DNA of 64,000 bases from contig JADIYY010000001.1 in the NCBI GenBank assembly GCA_016705065.1, forward strand, positions 992,001-1,056,000, read 5' to 3'. Position numbers and translations under genes: made by a program. The first letter of the stretch is position 1, and each line of letters begins with the position of its first letter. Source of the DNA: Candidatus Aalborgiella aggregata. Its GTDB lineage: Bacteria; Pseudomonadota; Gammaproteobacteria; Burkholderiales; Burkholderiaceae_C. Positions 42,219 to 51,025 of this stretch are shown piece after piece. Under the pieces are notes generated by a model that searched no databases, was not told the DNA's origin, and saw only the letters and a list, made by a program, of their open reading frames with translations.

Positions 42219-43535
42219 TTAAAGCACCAATATCGCTCTAAAGTCGTTCACATTGGTGTGTGTGGGGCCGGTGACGACCAGATCGCCCAGCGCTTCAAAA
42301 TAGCCGTAAGCATCGTGGCGCTGCAAGTGGTCGGTGATTGCCAAGCCTTTTGCCTGTGCGCGCTGCAAGGTATCGGGCGTGACCATCGCGCCGGCGTTGT
42401 CTTCAATGCCGTCAATGCCGTCGGTGTCTGCCGCTAAGGCCCACACGCCCGCTTGACCTTGCAAGGCCTGCGCCAAACCCAAACAAAATTCGCCTGCCCT
42501 GCCGCCACGCCCTTTTTTAGTTGGCTCTGTTGTCACTGATGTTTTACTGAAGGTCACCGTGGTTTCGCCACCGCTCAATATCACGCAGGGTTTGGCAAAT
42601 GGTTGTCCATGCAGTGCTACGCCCCTTGCCAAGGCCGCATGCACTTTGCCAACCACGTTGGATTCGCCTTCCATTTCGTCACTCAAAATATAAGCATTGA
42701 TGCCCGCTGCACGTGCTGCATCGGCAGCCGCTTGCAGTGATTGCATGGGCGTAGCAATCAGGTGAACGGCTTGAGCTGCCAGTGTCTTGGGTGTTTCCAA
42801 TTCGCCGTTTTGCAAGCGCAGCCGCACCGCATGCGGTACATCAATCGCATAGCGTTGCAAGATGTCCAAAGCCTGAGCACAGGTCGTTTCATCAGGCACG
42901 GTGGGACCACTGGCGATGATGCTGGGGTCGTCACCTGGCACGTCGCTGATGGTGAGCGTCACCACCTGCGCAGGGTGACAAGCTTGTGCCAAGCGACCGC
43001 CTTTGATTTGCGACAGGTGCTTGCGCACGCAATTCATCTCGCTGATGTTGGCACCGCTGGCGAGTAACTCTTTGTTGATGCGCTGTTTGTCTTGCAACGT
43101 CAAACCATCGCACGGCAAAGTGAGCAAGGCAGAGCCACCGCCAGAGATCAAACACAGCACCAAATCGTCTGCTGTTAAACCCTGCGTCAATTCCAAAATG
43201 CGTTGCGCGGCTTGCAAGCCCGCCGCATCCGGCACCGGGTGCGCGGCTTCCACTACTTCTATGCGTTTCGGTAAATTTTCGGGGCGTGTTGGAATGTGTC
43301 CATAGCGCGTCACCACCAAACCACTCAATGGTGCGTCCGCCGGCCACAGTGCCTCCACCGCCTGCGCCATCGCCCCACCTGCCTTGCCCGCACCAATTAC
43401 CAGTGTGCGTCCCTTTGCAGGTGGCTTGGGTAAATAGGCTGCGGTGTTGTGTAGCGGCAAGGCTCGATTGACCGCTGCGGTGAATAAATATTTTAAAAAA
43501 TCTGCAGGTGAATGGACAGGATTAGGCGCTTGCAT
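42219..43535 (-). CDS. glycerate 2-kinase / hydroxypyruvate reductase (MOFRL family, TtuD-like)
   Basis: A 438-aa glycerate kinase of the GckA/TtuD type. LVIGAGKAGGAMAQAVEALW, LCLISGGGSALLTLPCDGLT and AADTDGIDGIEDNAGAMV are the DUF4147 and MOFRL signatures. The family converts glycerate to 2-phosphoglycerate; older tartrate literature calls it hydroxypyruvate reductase. The ATG at 43535 is chosen over a TTG at 43559. It follows a Bug receptor gene on the same strand and completes a tartrate-type locus with the dehydrogenase. Confidence 0.9.
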   Translation of the reverse strand: MQAPNPVHSPADFLKYLFTAAVNRALPLHNTAAYLPKPPAKGRTLVIGAGKAGGAMAQAVEALWPADAPLSGLVVTRYGHIPTRPENLPKRIEVVEAAHPVPDAAGLQAAQRILELTQGLTADDLVLCLISGGGSALLTLPCDGLTLQDKQRINKELLASGANISEMNCVRKHLSQIKGGRLAQACHPAQVVTLTISDVPGDDPSIIASGPTVPDETTCAQALDILQRYAIDVPHAVRLRLQNGELETPKTLAAQAVHLIATPMQSLQAAADAARAAGINAYILSDEMEGESNVVGKVHAALARGVALHGQPFAKPCVILSGGETTVTFSKTSVTTEPTKKGRGGRAGEFCLGLAQALQGQAGVWALAADTDGIDGIEDNAGAMVTPDTLQRAQAKGLAITDHLQRHDAYGYFEALGDLVVTGPTHTNVNDFRAILVL

Positions 43536-43539
43536 ATAG

Positions 43540-43560
43540 ATTGGCTGGTTAGAAGCCAAT
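43540..43560. promoter_or_regulatory. intercistronic hairpin before the glycerate kinase gene
   Basis: ATTGGCT-N7-AGCCAAT, 7-bp perfect arms, ends 5 bp before the kinase ATG, where a ribosome binding site would lie. It may limit translation of the kinase. Confidence 0.35.
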
Positions 43561-43565
43561 CATTA

Positions 43566-44561
43566 TCACTCAATGCTGACTTTGGCATCCTTCACCAGCT
43601 TGGCAAATCGATCTGTGTCATCTTTGATTTGTTTAGCCATTTGCACGCGTGAATCCCCAATGGGTTGTGCTCCGATATCGTCCATTTTTTTGCGAAATTC
43701 GGCAGAGCTAATGATTTTCACAACTTCAGTGTTCAATTTCGTCAGGATATCTGTGGGTGTTGCAGCGGGCGCTAATAGACCAAACCAAGTTCCCAAATTA
43801 AAGCCTTTCAGACCAGCTTCATCCAATGTTGGCACATCGGGCAAAGCGCCAGAGCGTTTAGACGTGGTCACAGCCAACGCACGCAACTTGCCTGCTTTGA
43901 CGTTTTGTAAAACCGGTGTGATGGTGTCAAAGGACATGGTAATTTGTCCGCCCAATAAATCAGTGGTTAAAGGTGCACTGCCTTTGTAGGGTACATGCAA
44001 AATTTTGACACCACCCATGCTTTCAAACTGCGCACCAATTAAATGTTGCCCTGTGCCTTGTCCATTTGAGCCATAGGTTAATTTATCGGGTTGTGCTTTG
44101 GCCAGATCCAACAATTCTTTGACGTTTTTAGCTGGCACGTTGGGATTAATGACCAAGACATTGGGTACCAGTGCCACAGTTGTAATGGGTGCCAAGTCTT
44201 TCTGAAAATCGTAAGGCAATTTTTTGTACACACTGCTGGCAATGGTGTGGTGCACAGCGCCCATCAAAAGCGTGTAGCCATCGGGTTTGGCTTTGCTTAC
44301 ATAGTCCGCACCCAATGTCGCACCTGCACCCGGTTTATTTTCCACAATCACCGGCTGTCCAATGGCTTTGGCCAGCTCTACGCCAACAGCACGTGCCAAC
44401 ACGTCTGTTGTGCCGCCCGATGGAAATGGCACGACGATGCTGACCTGCTTGGTCGGCCAGGCTTGTGCATGGGCACTGCCTACTGCCAAGCACAAAGTCA
44501 ATGTTGATATAGCTGACATTGCCAAGTGCAATGCGCTACGGCGATGGATAGAAGTATTCAT
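43566..44561 (-). CDS. Bug-family tripartite tricarboxylate transporter receptor
   Basis: 331 aa, with a signal peptide and the Bug signatures VSIVVPFPSGGTTDVLARAV and VIVENKPGAGATLGADYVSK. GAGGAG lies before the ATG. It is flanked by a tartrate dehydrogenase-like gene upstream and a TtuD-like kinase downstream on the same strand, so the ligand is probably tartrate or a related hydroxy acid (inference). No membrane subunits are nearby. Confidence 0.92.
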   Translation of the reverse strand: MNTSIHRRSALHLAMSAISTLTLCLAVGSAHAQAWPTKQVSIVVPFPSGGTTDVLARAVGVELAKAIGQPVIVENKPGAGATLGADYVSKAKPDGYTLLMGAVHHTIASSVYKKLPYDFQKDLAPITTVALVPNVLVINPNVPAKNVKELLDLAKAQPDKLTYGSNGQGTGQHLIGAQFESMGGVKILHVPYKGSAPLTTDLLGGQITMSFDTITPVLQNVKAGKLRALAVTTSKRSGALPDVPTLDEAGLKGFNLGTWFGLLAPAATPTDILTKLNTEVVKIISSAEFRKKMDDIGAQPIGDSRVQMAKQIKDDTDRFAKLVKDAKVSIE

Positions 44562-44630
44562 GTTGTCTCCTCTTTGGTAAAAGTAAATTTGCTGATAGTG
44601 GACTGAAAGCGATAAATGAATGATGTGACT

Positions 44631-45700
44631 TTATTGTTTTGCAATGGCATCGCACACCGCTTGTGTGACCTGCAGCGTGGTGGCTTTGCCGCCCAAGTCG
44701 CCGGTGTGCAAAGCAGTGTTGGCAGTTGTCTCCTCAATCACTGCCATCAATTTTTTGGCAGCGGCTGTTTCACCCAAATGTTCCAACAACATGACACAAC
44801 TCCAAAACGTACCAATGGGGTTGGCCAAGCCTTTACCCATGATGTCAAATGCCGAGCCGTGTATCGGTTCAAACATCGACGGATAACGGCGTTCAGGGTC
44901 GATATTGCCAGTGGGTGCGATACCCAAACTACCCGCTAAAGCAGCGGCCAAATCGCTCAAAATGTCGGCGTGCAAATTGGTGGCAACGATGGTGTCCAAG
45001 GTCGCGGGGCGATTCACCATGCGGTCAGTTGCGGCATCGACCAGCACCTTGTCCCATTTCACGGCTGGGAATTCTTTGCTGATTTGCAATGCAATTTCGT
45101 CCCACATCACCATGGCATGGCGCTGTGCATGGATTTGGTCACCACCGTCAGCAATTTGCGGGGTCGCGATTCTGCCAATTTGAATGCGAATCGCATGATG
45201 CGTTCCACCCCTGCGCGTGTCATCATGCACACATCGGTAGCGGCTTCTGTTGGGTGGCCTTGGTGCACACGTCCGCCCACGCCCGAGTATTCGCCTACCG
45301 AGTTTTCACGCACGATGACCCAGTTCAAATCTTCGGTTTTGCACTTTTTTAATGGCCCATCAATGCCGGGCAAAATACGCGTGGGGCGCACATTTGCGTA
45401 TTGATCAAAGCCTTGGCAAATTTTCAAACGCAAACCCCACAACGTGATGTGGTCTGGAATATCGGGGTCGCCCGCTGAGCCGAACAAAATGGCGTCTTTG
45501 TGGCGCAAAGCATCCAAGCCGTTTTGCGGCATCATCTCGCCATGGGTGCGATACCAATCACCACCCCAGCCAAAGTTTTCAAACTCAAAAGCAAAGCTGT
45601 TACTGGCTTTGGCCAGTGTTTGCAACACGGTTTGACCAGCAGGCACCACTTCTTTACCGATGCCGTCGCCTGGAATACAGGCAATCTTGTATGTTTTCAT
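44631..45700 (-). pseudogene. ttuC: tartrate dehydrogenase / decarboxylase-type enzyme, frameshifted
   Basis: An NAD-dependent beta-hydroxyacid dehydrogenase of the isocitrate/isopropylmalate superfamily; the closest type is tartrate or D-malate dehydrogenase. The first part (KIACIPGDGIGKEVVPAG, ENFGWGGDWYRTHGEMMP, VIVRENSVGEYSGVGGR) runs to about 45131. The second (MVMWDEIALQISKEFP, VATNLHADILSDLAAALAG, EPIHGSAFDIMGKGLANP) continues in another frame. Adding one A near 45130 restores TKSNAQRHAMVMWDE and gives about 356 aa. Either a real lesion or a sequencing error. The ATG at 45700 fits the family start. Confidence 0.88.
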
Positions 45701-45809
45701 CAAATTTATCTGCTTTCTGTAATTGCACACCGGTTGCTAACGATTCGTCATCGGTGGTGGGATGAATTTAATGGTTTTCATGTTTATACAAATACAATAA
45801 AATGAATTC

Positions 45810-45832
45810 ATTGTTAACTTTGAATCAACAAT
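45810..45832. promoter_or_regulatory. LysR-type operator (T-N11-A)
   Basis: ATTGTT-N11-AACAAT, perfect 6-bp arms, lies in the divergent region between the tartrate locus and its LysR gene, 6 bp before the LysR start codon. Fits autoregulation and control of ttuC. Confidence 0.6.
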
Positions 45833-45838
45833 AGAACC

Positions 45839-46753
45839 ATGTCTATCCCGATTACCGCACCTTCTGAAATGGCTTTTTTTACGCTATTGGTGAACAAAGG
45901 CAGTTTCTCAGCTACGGCTTTTGAGCTGGGAATTTCTAAAGCTGCGGTTAGCAAGCGTCTGCTTGCTTTAGAAAGCAGACTGGGCGTACAACTGCTAACC
46001 CGCACCACCCGGCGCAGTGGCTTAACGGCGGAAGGCGAAATTTATTTGTCGCACGCCAAACGCATCTTGGCCGACATTGACGACATGGAACAGCAAGTCA
46101 GCAGCGCCAAAGCCGCACCCAAAGGTTTGTTGCGAGTCAATGCCACATTGGGATTTGGTCGCAGTCAAATCGCGCCACTCATCTCTGCTTATACAAAGAT
46201 TCAAACACAGGTTCAAGTACAACTGCAATTAACCGTTAATCCACCCTTGCTGAGTGAAGATGCCTACGATGTTTGCATCCATTTTGGTGAGCCTCCCGAA
46301 CGCCATTTGATCGCCAAGCGCATTGCTGCGAATCGGCGTTTGATTTGCGCCGCTCCCGCTTATTTAGAACGACGCGGCACGCCCAAAACTCCAGCTGAAC
46401 TGGCTAAGTACGACTGTATAGGCATACGCCAAGGCGACGAAGCTTATGGTACATGGCATTTGCGAAATGGATCGAAAACTGAAACAGTGAAAGTGCGTGG
46501 CAATTTAAGCACCAACGACGGCGAGATAGCCGTCAATTGGGCTTTGGCTGGTCACGGTATTGTGATGCGCGCTGAATGGGATATTGCCAAATACCTGCGC
46601 AGTGGCCGTTTAAAACAGGTGCTGGAAAATTACCATACACCGCCTGCCGATATTTATGCCATCTATCCGCAACGTCACCAAACCTCAGCGCGTGTGCGGA
46701 CATTTGTGGATTTTTTAATTTCTCAATTCGCCCAGTCATCTCCGCCTGACTAG
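45839..46753 (+). CDS. LysR-family regulator of the tartrate-type locus
   Basis: 304 aa. The DNA-binding domain has FTLLVNKGSFSATAFELGIS and KAAVSKRLLALESRLGVQLL; the effector domain begins GLLRVNATLGFGRSQIAPLI. It is divergent from the ttuC-Bug-kinase genes and placed like TtuA in known tartrate loci. Convergent with the HbpS-like gene. Confidence 0.92.
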   Translation: MSIPITAPSEMAFFTLLVNKGSFSATAFELGISKAAVSKRLLALESRLGVQLLTRTTRRSGLTAEGEIYLSHAKRILADIDDMEQQVSSAKAAPKGLLRVNATLGFGRSQIAPLISAYTKIQTQVQVQLQLTVNPPLLSEDAYDVCIHFGEPPERHLIAKRIAANRRLICAAPAYLERRGTPKTPAELAKYDCIGIRQGDEAYGTWHLRNGSKTETVKVRGNLSTNDGEIAVNWALAGHGIVMRAEWDIAKYLRSGRLKQVLENYHTPPADIYAIYPQRHQTSARVRTFVDFLISQFAQSSPPD

Positions 46754-46765
46754 GTTTTGAATGGT

Positions 46766-47173
46766 TTACAGCCCAATGGCTGCTATGCCTGCCTTGGCAA
46801 TTTGTGCGTCTTCAGTTGATTTCACACCACTCACGCCCACAGCACCCAAGCAAAAACCGTCTTTCATGATGGGCACGCCGCCTTCTAGCATGCCTTGCAA
46901 AGTGGGCGCGCTTAAAAACGATGTGCGGCCATTGTTGATGATGTCTTCATACACTTTGCTTTCTTTGCGTGCCAATGCCGCTGTATGCGCTTTGGATGGA
47001 GCGATGTGTGACGACAAGGCAGGCGCGCCATCCAAACGGTTGAAGTGCAACAAATGACCGCCTTCGTCCACAATGGCAATGCTGACGGCCCAATTGTTTT
47101 TGACGGCTTCAGCTTCAGCGGCGGCTGCGATCAATTTAATGTCGGAATTTTCTAATGTTGATTTGGTTTTCAT
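46766..47173 (-). CDS. GlcG/HbpS family heme-binding-like protein (DUF336)
   Basis: A 135-aa protein of the GlcG/HbpS family. VSIAIVDEGGHLLHFNRLDG, PSKAHTAALARKESKVYED and GGVPIMKDGFCLGAVGVSG are its signatures. Family members bind heme or help uptake and processing of carboxylates; the exact role is often unknown. AGGAAA lies before the ATG. It lies next to a hydroxy-acid locus, where GlcG-type proteins are common. Confidence 0.88.
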   Translation of the reverse strand: MKTKSTLENSDIKLIAAAAEAEAVKNNWAVSIAIVDEGGHLLHFNRLDGAPALSSHIAPSKAHTAALARKESKVYEDIINNGRTSFLSAPTLQGMLEGGVPIMKDGFCLGAVGVSGVKSTEDAQIAKAGIAAIGL

Positions 47174-47324
47174 GGTTGTTTCCTATTGGTGATGATTAAA
47201 GTGTATACAAAATCTGTAAATCTGCCACGGATTATAGGTTTTTAGACAATGCCCTTGAATTTTGGAAATATCACCTAAAATTCGCCCCATCTGCAACATT
47301 GCAGTATTTATGAGGAGTAAGGAA

Positions 47325-48017
47325 ATGTCTGAAATTTTGAACACCACGCGCTTTGGTCAAGCGGTTACCGCTGAATCGCGCAACCGCGTATTGCGCAACA
47401 CCTACTGGCTACTGGCTTTGAGCTTGCTACCCACCGTTTTGGGTGCATGGCTAGGTGTTAGTACAGGTATCACCAAAGCTTTCATGGGTGGCTGGATGGG
47501 CATTGTTGTTTTCTTAGGTGGTGCGTTTGCATTCATGTACGCGATTGAGAAAACCAAAAACTCAGCCGCTGGCGTGCCCGTTTTGCTGGCCTTTACCTTC
47601 TTCATGGGTTTGATGCTGTCTGGCCTGATTGCCCGCGTATTGGGTTTCAGCAATGGCGCTTCACTCATCATGACCGCATTTGGCGGCACAGCGGGTGTGT
47701 TCTTCGTCATGGCGTCATTGGCCAGCGTCATTAAGCGTGACTTGAGTGGCATGGGCAAATGGTTGTTTGTCGGTGCGATTACCTTGCTAATTGGCTCTGT
47801 CATTGGCATTTTGGTTGGCTCATCTGCCGCCATGATTGCAGTGTCTGTAGCTGCCATCGGCATTTTCAGCGCCTACATGTTGTACGACTTGAAACAAATC
47901 ATTGACGGTGGCGAAACCAACTACATCAGCGCCACATTGGCTTTGTATTTGGATATCTTCAACGTGTTCCAAAGCTTGTTGTCACTTTTGGGTATCTTCG
48001 GCGGCGAACGCGATTAA
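47325..48017 (+). CDS. Bax inhibitor-1 family membrane protein (YbhL/YccA-like)
   Basis: A 230-aa protein with seven hydrophobic segments, of the BI-1/TMBIM family. Family features are the N-terminal TRFGQAVTAESRNRVLRNTY, GLMLSGLIARVLGFSN and the final LALYLDIFNVFQSLLSLLGI. In bacteria BI-1 proteins act as pH-sensitive calcium channels or interact with FtsH (YccA); the role here is not known. GAGGAGTAAGGAA fixes the ATG at 47325. A strong terminator follows. Confidence 0.9.
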   Translation: MSEILNTTRFGQAVTAESRNRVLRNTYWLLALSLLPTVLGAWLGVSTGITKAFMGGWMGIVVFLGGAFAFMYAIEKTKNSAAGVPVLLAFTFFMGLMLSGLIARVLGFSNGASLIMTAFGGTAGVFFVMASLASVIKRDLSGMGKWLFVGAITLLIGSVIGILVGSSAAMIAVSVAAIGIFSAYMLYDLKQIIDGGETNYISATLALYLDIFNVFQSLLSLLGIFGGERD

Positions 48018-48034
48018 GCATTTTTGGCTCACGC

Positions 48035-48062
48035 AAAAAAGGAGTCTTCGGACTCCTTTTTT
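48035..48062 (+). terminator. strong intrinsic terminator with UUCG loop
   Basis: AAAAAAGGAGTC-TTCG-GACTCCTTTTTT, a 12-bp perfect stem with a stable UUCG tetraloop and T run. Confidence 0.92.
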
Positions 48063-48143
48063 ATTTTCCATGTCATCCTGCACCGCATATGTGCGTTTTG
48101 GAAGCATCGTTTATTTTTAATTGAATCTTTTGAGGAGTTGGCT

Positions 48144-48521
48144 ATGTGGAAATTCGGTGCGCTGTGGTGGAAATTCAAAAAAGAAATCATGATGGTCTTT
48201 GCCATGCTGAGAAACCCAACAGCACCCGCTATCGCCAAGTTGGTTGCTCTCATGGCGGCGGTTTACATTGTCAGCCCAGTTGATTTGGTGCCAGATGTGA
48301 TTCCCATATTGGGCTGGATAGATGACGGCGTCATCGCCATCTTGCTTTTCAAACTCGCCTTCAAACTCTTACCCAAAGACCTGTACGAAAGCCTGAAAGC
48401 CCAGCACGAGAAAAAAGGCGGGAAAAAAGTGAACGACAAAGACTTTGCCAAGAATTCCCCTTTGCCTGCTGCAGCTAAAGGCAAGATGGATGATGTGATC
48501 GATGTCAAGGTGAATGGCTAA
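48144..48521 (+). CDS. YkvA family protein (DUF1232)
   Basis: A 125-aa protein with the YkvA signature YIVSPVDLVPDVIPILGWID flanked by hydrophobic helices, and a basic, charged C-terminal tail. GAGGAG lies before the ATG at 48144. Function of the family is not established; it is associated with membranes. Confidence 0.88.
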   Translation: MWKFGALWWKFKKEIMMVFAMLRNPTAPAIAKLVALMAAVYIVSPVDLVPDVIPILGWIDDGVIAILLFKLAFKLLPKDLYESLKAQHEKKGGKKVNDKDFAKNSPLPAAAKGKMDDVIDVKVNG

Positions 48522-48616
48522 GAACCAGAGGCATTTTCGCTAGGGACAACCCGTATAGCTGTGACCATGGCTTATGTTGATAATGAACAATCAAAACATA
48601 TTCATTAGGAGCATCC

Positions 48617-51007
48617 ATGTCGCAGCGCCAAATACGCACAACTTACAAAACCCATGTTGATTGGCTTGCTCGAATGGCTCCTGTTGCAGCATCAGCATTG
48701 CTGGTGGCTTGTGCTTCACCCATGATGGGGCCCGATGCGCGTACGGCGACCATTCAGCGCACCACCAATGGCGTACCGCATATCAGTGCACCGGATCCTG
48801 AGACCTTGGCTTACGCCATGGCCTATGCCTATGCGCAAGACAATGTTTGTATGACAGCGAATCAGCTGGTCACTGTACGTGGTGAGCGTTCGCGTTATTT
48901 TGGCGCAGCCACACAAGGACTGTTAGCCAGACGCATGCTGCCGAATGAAGTGGTCGACTTTTTTATCGCTGCCCATATGGATGATGCGGTACTTGCACGC
49001 GCATGGAAAAATGCCAGTGCTGAATCACAGGCGCTCGCACGTGGTGCTGTCGCAGGCTACAACCGTTATTTATCTGACAACACGGGCAAACTACCTGCAG
49101 CTTGTAACAACCAAGCTTGGGTCAAGCCCATGACAATGGCTGATTTTCATCGCCAAAGCGAATTGACCGCGGTGCAAGCTGCCACTGCAGCTTTGGCCGA
49201 TGCCATGCTCGGTGCACGCCCTCCTGCGCCAACCGCTCCATCAACCCCAAAAGCAGCGCTTTCAAATCCAGTAGATATGGCCGATGCATCGTCGGCATTA
49301 AGAGAAATTGGACTACTCGATTCCCCATTGGGGTCAAATGCATGGGCATTTGGCAAAGACACCACAGCCAATGGCAGTGGCTTATTGCTTGGCAACCCGC
49401 ACTTTCCGTGGGCGGGCGTCAATCGATTTTGGCAAGTGCACCTCACCATTCCCGGTAGCTTGGATGTGATGGGTGTGGGCATTGGCAACTTCCCCAATGT
49501 CACCATTGGATTCAACAAAGATATCGCTTGGTCGCACACCGTGTCCACCGGCAAACGTTTTACTTTGCATGAATTAACGCTGTCAGCCAACGACCCAACC
49601 ACTTATGTTGTGGATGGCAAGAACATCAAAATGACTTCACGCACCGTCAGCATACAAGTACCCTCTGCCGATGGCAAATTACAAACCAAAAGCCAAACTG
49701 TGTGGTCTTCACAATGGGGACCCATCGTGGTTATTCCACGCGCTGGTTTGAACTGGACTGCCAAGACAGCTTATGCGCTGAAAGATGCCAACTTGGGCAA
49801 TGTTCGCGCCACCGATACAGCATTGGGATTTGGTCGCGCTAAGAACGTGCAAGAAATTCGTGATGCGCACAAAAATTTAGGAGCACCTTGGGTCAACACT
49901 TTGGCAGCTGATAGACATGGCAACACACTGTATGCCGATGTGTCCGTGGTGCCCGATGTGGACGGCGCGCAATTACAACGCTGTGCACCCAGCAAACCCG
50001 CAGCGGCATTGCTTCCTGCGGCAGGATTGGTCGTATTAGATGGCTCTAAATCTGATTGCGACTGGAAACGTGACAGCGCCTCACATGTGCCCGGCCTCAT
50101 CCCATTCGATCGCATGCCCACCACTGTTCGCACCGATTGGGTTCACAACAGCAACGACAGCTTTTATTACACACATCCGCAACAAAAATGGTCAAATATT
50201 TCTCCGCTGGTAGGCACCGCAGCCTTGTCACGACCACGCACGCGTGCAGGTTTGACCGAAATACCTGAAATGCTGGCCAAAGGCAAAATCACACCTGAAG
50301 TGGCACAAAAACAATTGTTATCCAATCGCAACTTCATGGCAAGTGTTGTATTGCCCGATTTATTGGCGACTTGCGACAGTGCGCCCACATCTGAGGCACG
50401 TGATGGCTGTGCTGCGCTGCGCGGTTGGGATAGAACCAATAACATTGATGCCCGTGGAGCCCACCTGTTTCGCGAGTTTTGGCGCACCGCGCGCAATGTA
50501 CCAGGCGTGCACCGTTTACCTTTTGACGTGTCACAACCTGTTGCAACGCCTTACGGTTTAAAAATGGCCGACGCGGCCGTCGCTGGTAAAGTTTGGGAAG
50601 CTTTAACGGCCGCTGTCAAAGCGGTGCGTACAGCAGGTTTTGCATTGGATGCAACTTTAGGCTCAGTGCAACGACCCCTGATCACCAACGAAGCCATCGC
50701 TTTGCATGGTGGTGATGAAATGGAAGGTGTGCTGAACAATTTGGGCAACCAATTTGCACCGGCTATCAATGCCAAAGGATTGTTAATCGACTATGGCAGC
50801 AGCTACATCCAATCAGTTACTTTTGATGCGCGTGGTCCAGTTGCCAATGCGGTGCTGACTTATGGTCAAAGCACCAACCCAGATTCACCCCATGCCAACG
50901 ACCAAATGCGTCTTTTCTCCCGCAAAGAATGGCCAATACTGCCATTCCACGCTGAAGATGTAGCCAAAGTTCGTGTGGGTGATGTCCTGCGCTTAACAAG
51001 ACCCTGA
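48617..51007 (+). CDS. penicillin acylase family Ntn-hydrolase lipoprotein (possible AHL acylase)
   Basis: A 796-aa N-terminal nucleophile hydrolase precursor. The lipobox LLVACAS (Cys 32) suggests an exported lipoprotein. An alpha chain of about 200 aa and a linker (RPPAPTAPSTPKAA) precede the autocleavage site SPLGSNAWAF, where Ser 240 becomes the N-terminal nucleophile. The beta chain has VTIGFNKDIAWSHT and HNSNDSFYYTHP, as in aculeacin and acyl-homoserine lactone acylases. It may degrade AHL signals or cleave other amides; the sequence alone does not decide. TTAGGAG precedes the ATG. Confidence 0.87.
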   Translation: MSQRQIRTTYKTHVDWLARMAPVAASALLVACASPMMGPDARTATIQRTTNGVPHISAPDPETLAYAMAYAYAQDNVCMTANQLVTVRGERSRYFGAATQGLLARRMLPNEVVDFFIAAHMDDAVLARAWKNASAESQALARGAVAGYNRYLSDNTGKLPAACNNQAWVKPMTMADFHRQSELTAVQAATAALADAMLGARPPAPTAPSTPKAALSNPVDMADASSALREIGLLDSPLGSNAWAFGKDTTANGSGLLLGNPHFPWAGVNRFWQVHLTIPGSLDVMGVGIGNFPNVTIGFNKDIAWSHTVSTGKRFTLHELTLSANDPTTYVVDGKNIKMTSRTVSIQVPSADGKLQTKSQTVWSSQWGPIVVIPRAGLNWTAKTAYALKDANLGNVRATDTALGFGRAKNVQEIRDAHKNLGAPWVNTLAADRHGNTLYADVSVVPDVDGAQLQRCAPSKPAAALLPAAGLVVLDGSKSDCDWKRDSASHVPGLIPFDRMPTTVRTDWVHNSNDSFYYTHPQQKWSNISPLVGTAALSRPRTRAGLTEIPEMLAKGKITPEVAQKQLLSNRNFMASVVLPDLLATCDSAPTSEARDGCAALRGWDRTNNIDARGAHLFREFWRTARNVPGVHRLPFDVSQPVATPYGLKMADAAVAGKVWEALTAAVKAVRTAGFALDATLGSVQRPLITNEAIALHGGDEMEGVLNNLGNQFAPAINAKGLLIDYGSSYIQSVTFDARGPVANAVLTYGQSTNPDSPHANDQMRLFSRKEWPILPFHAEDVAKVRVGDVLRLTRP

Positions 51008-51025
51008 TCGCAAAGTCACCAGTAA

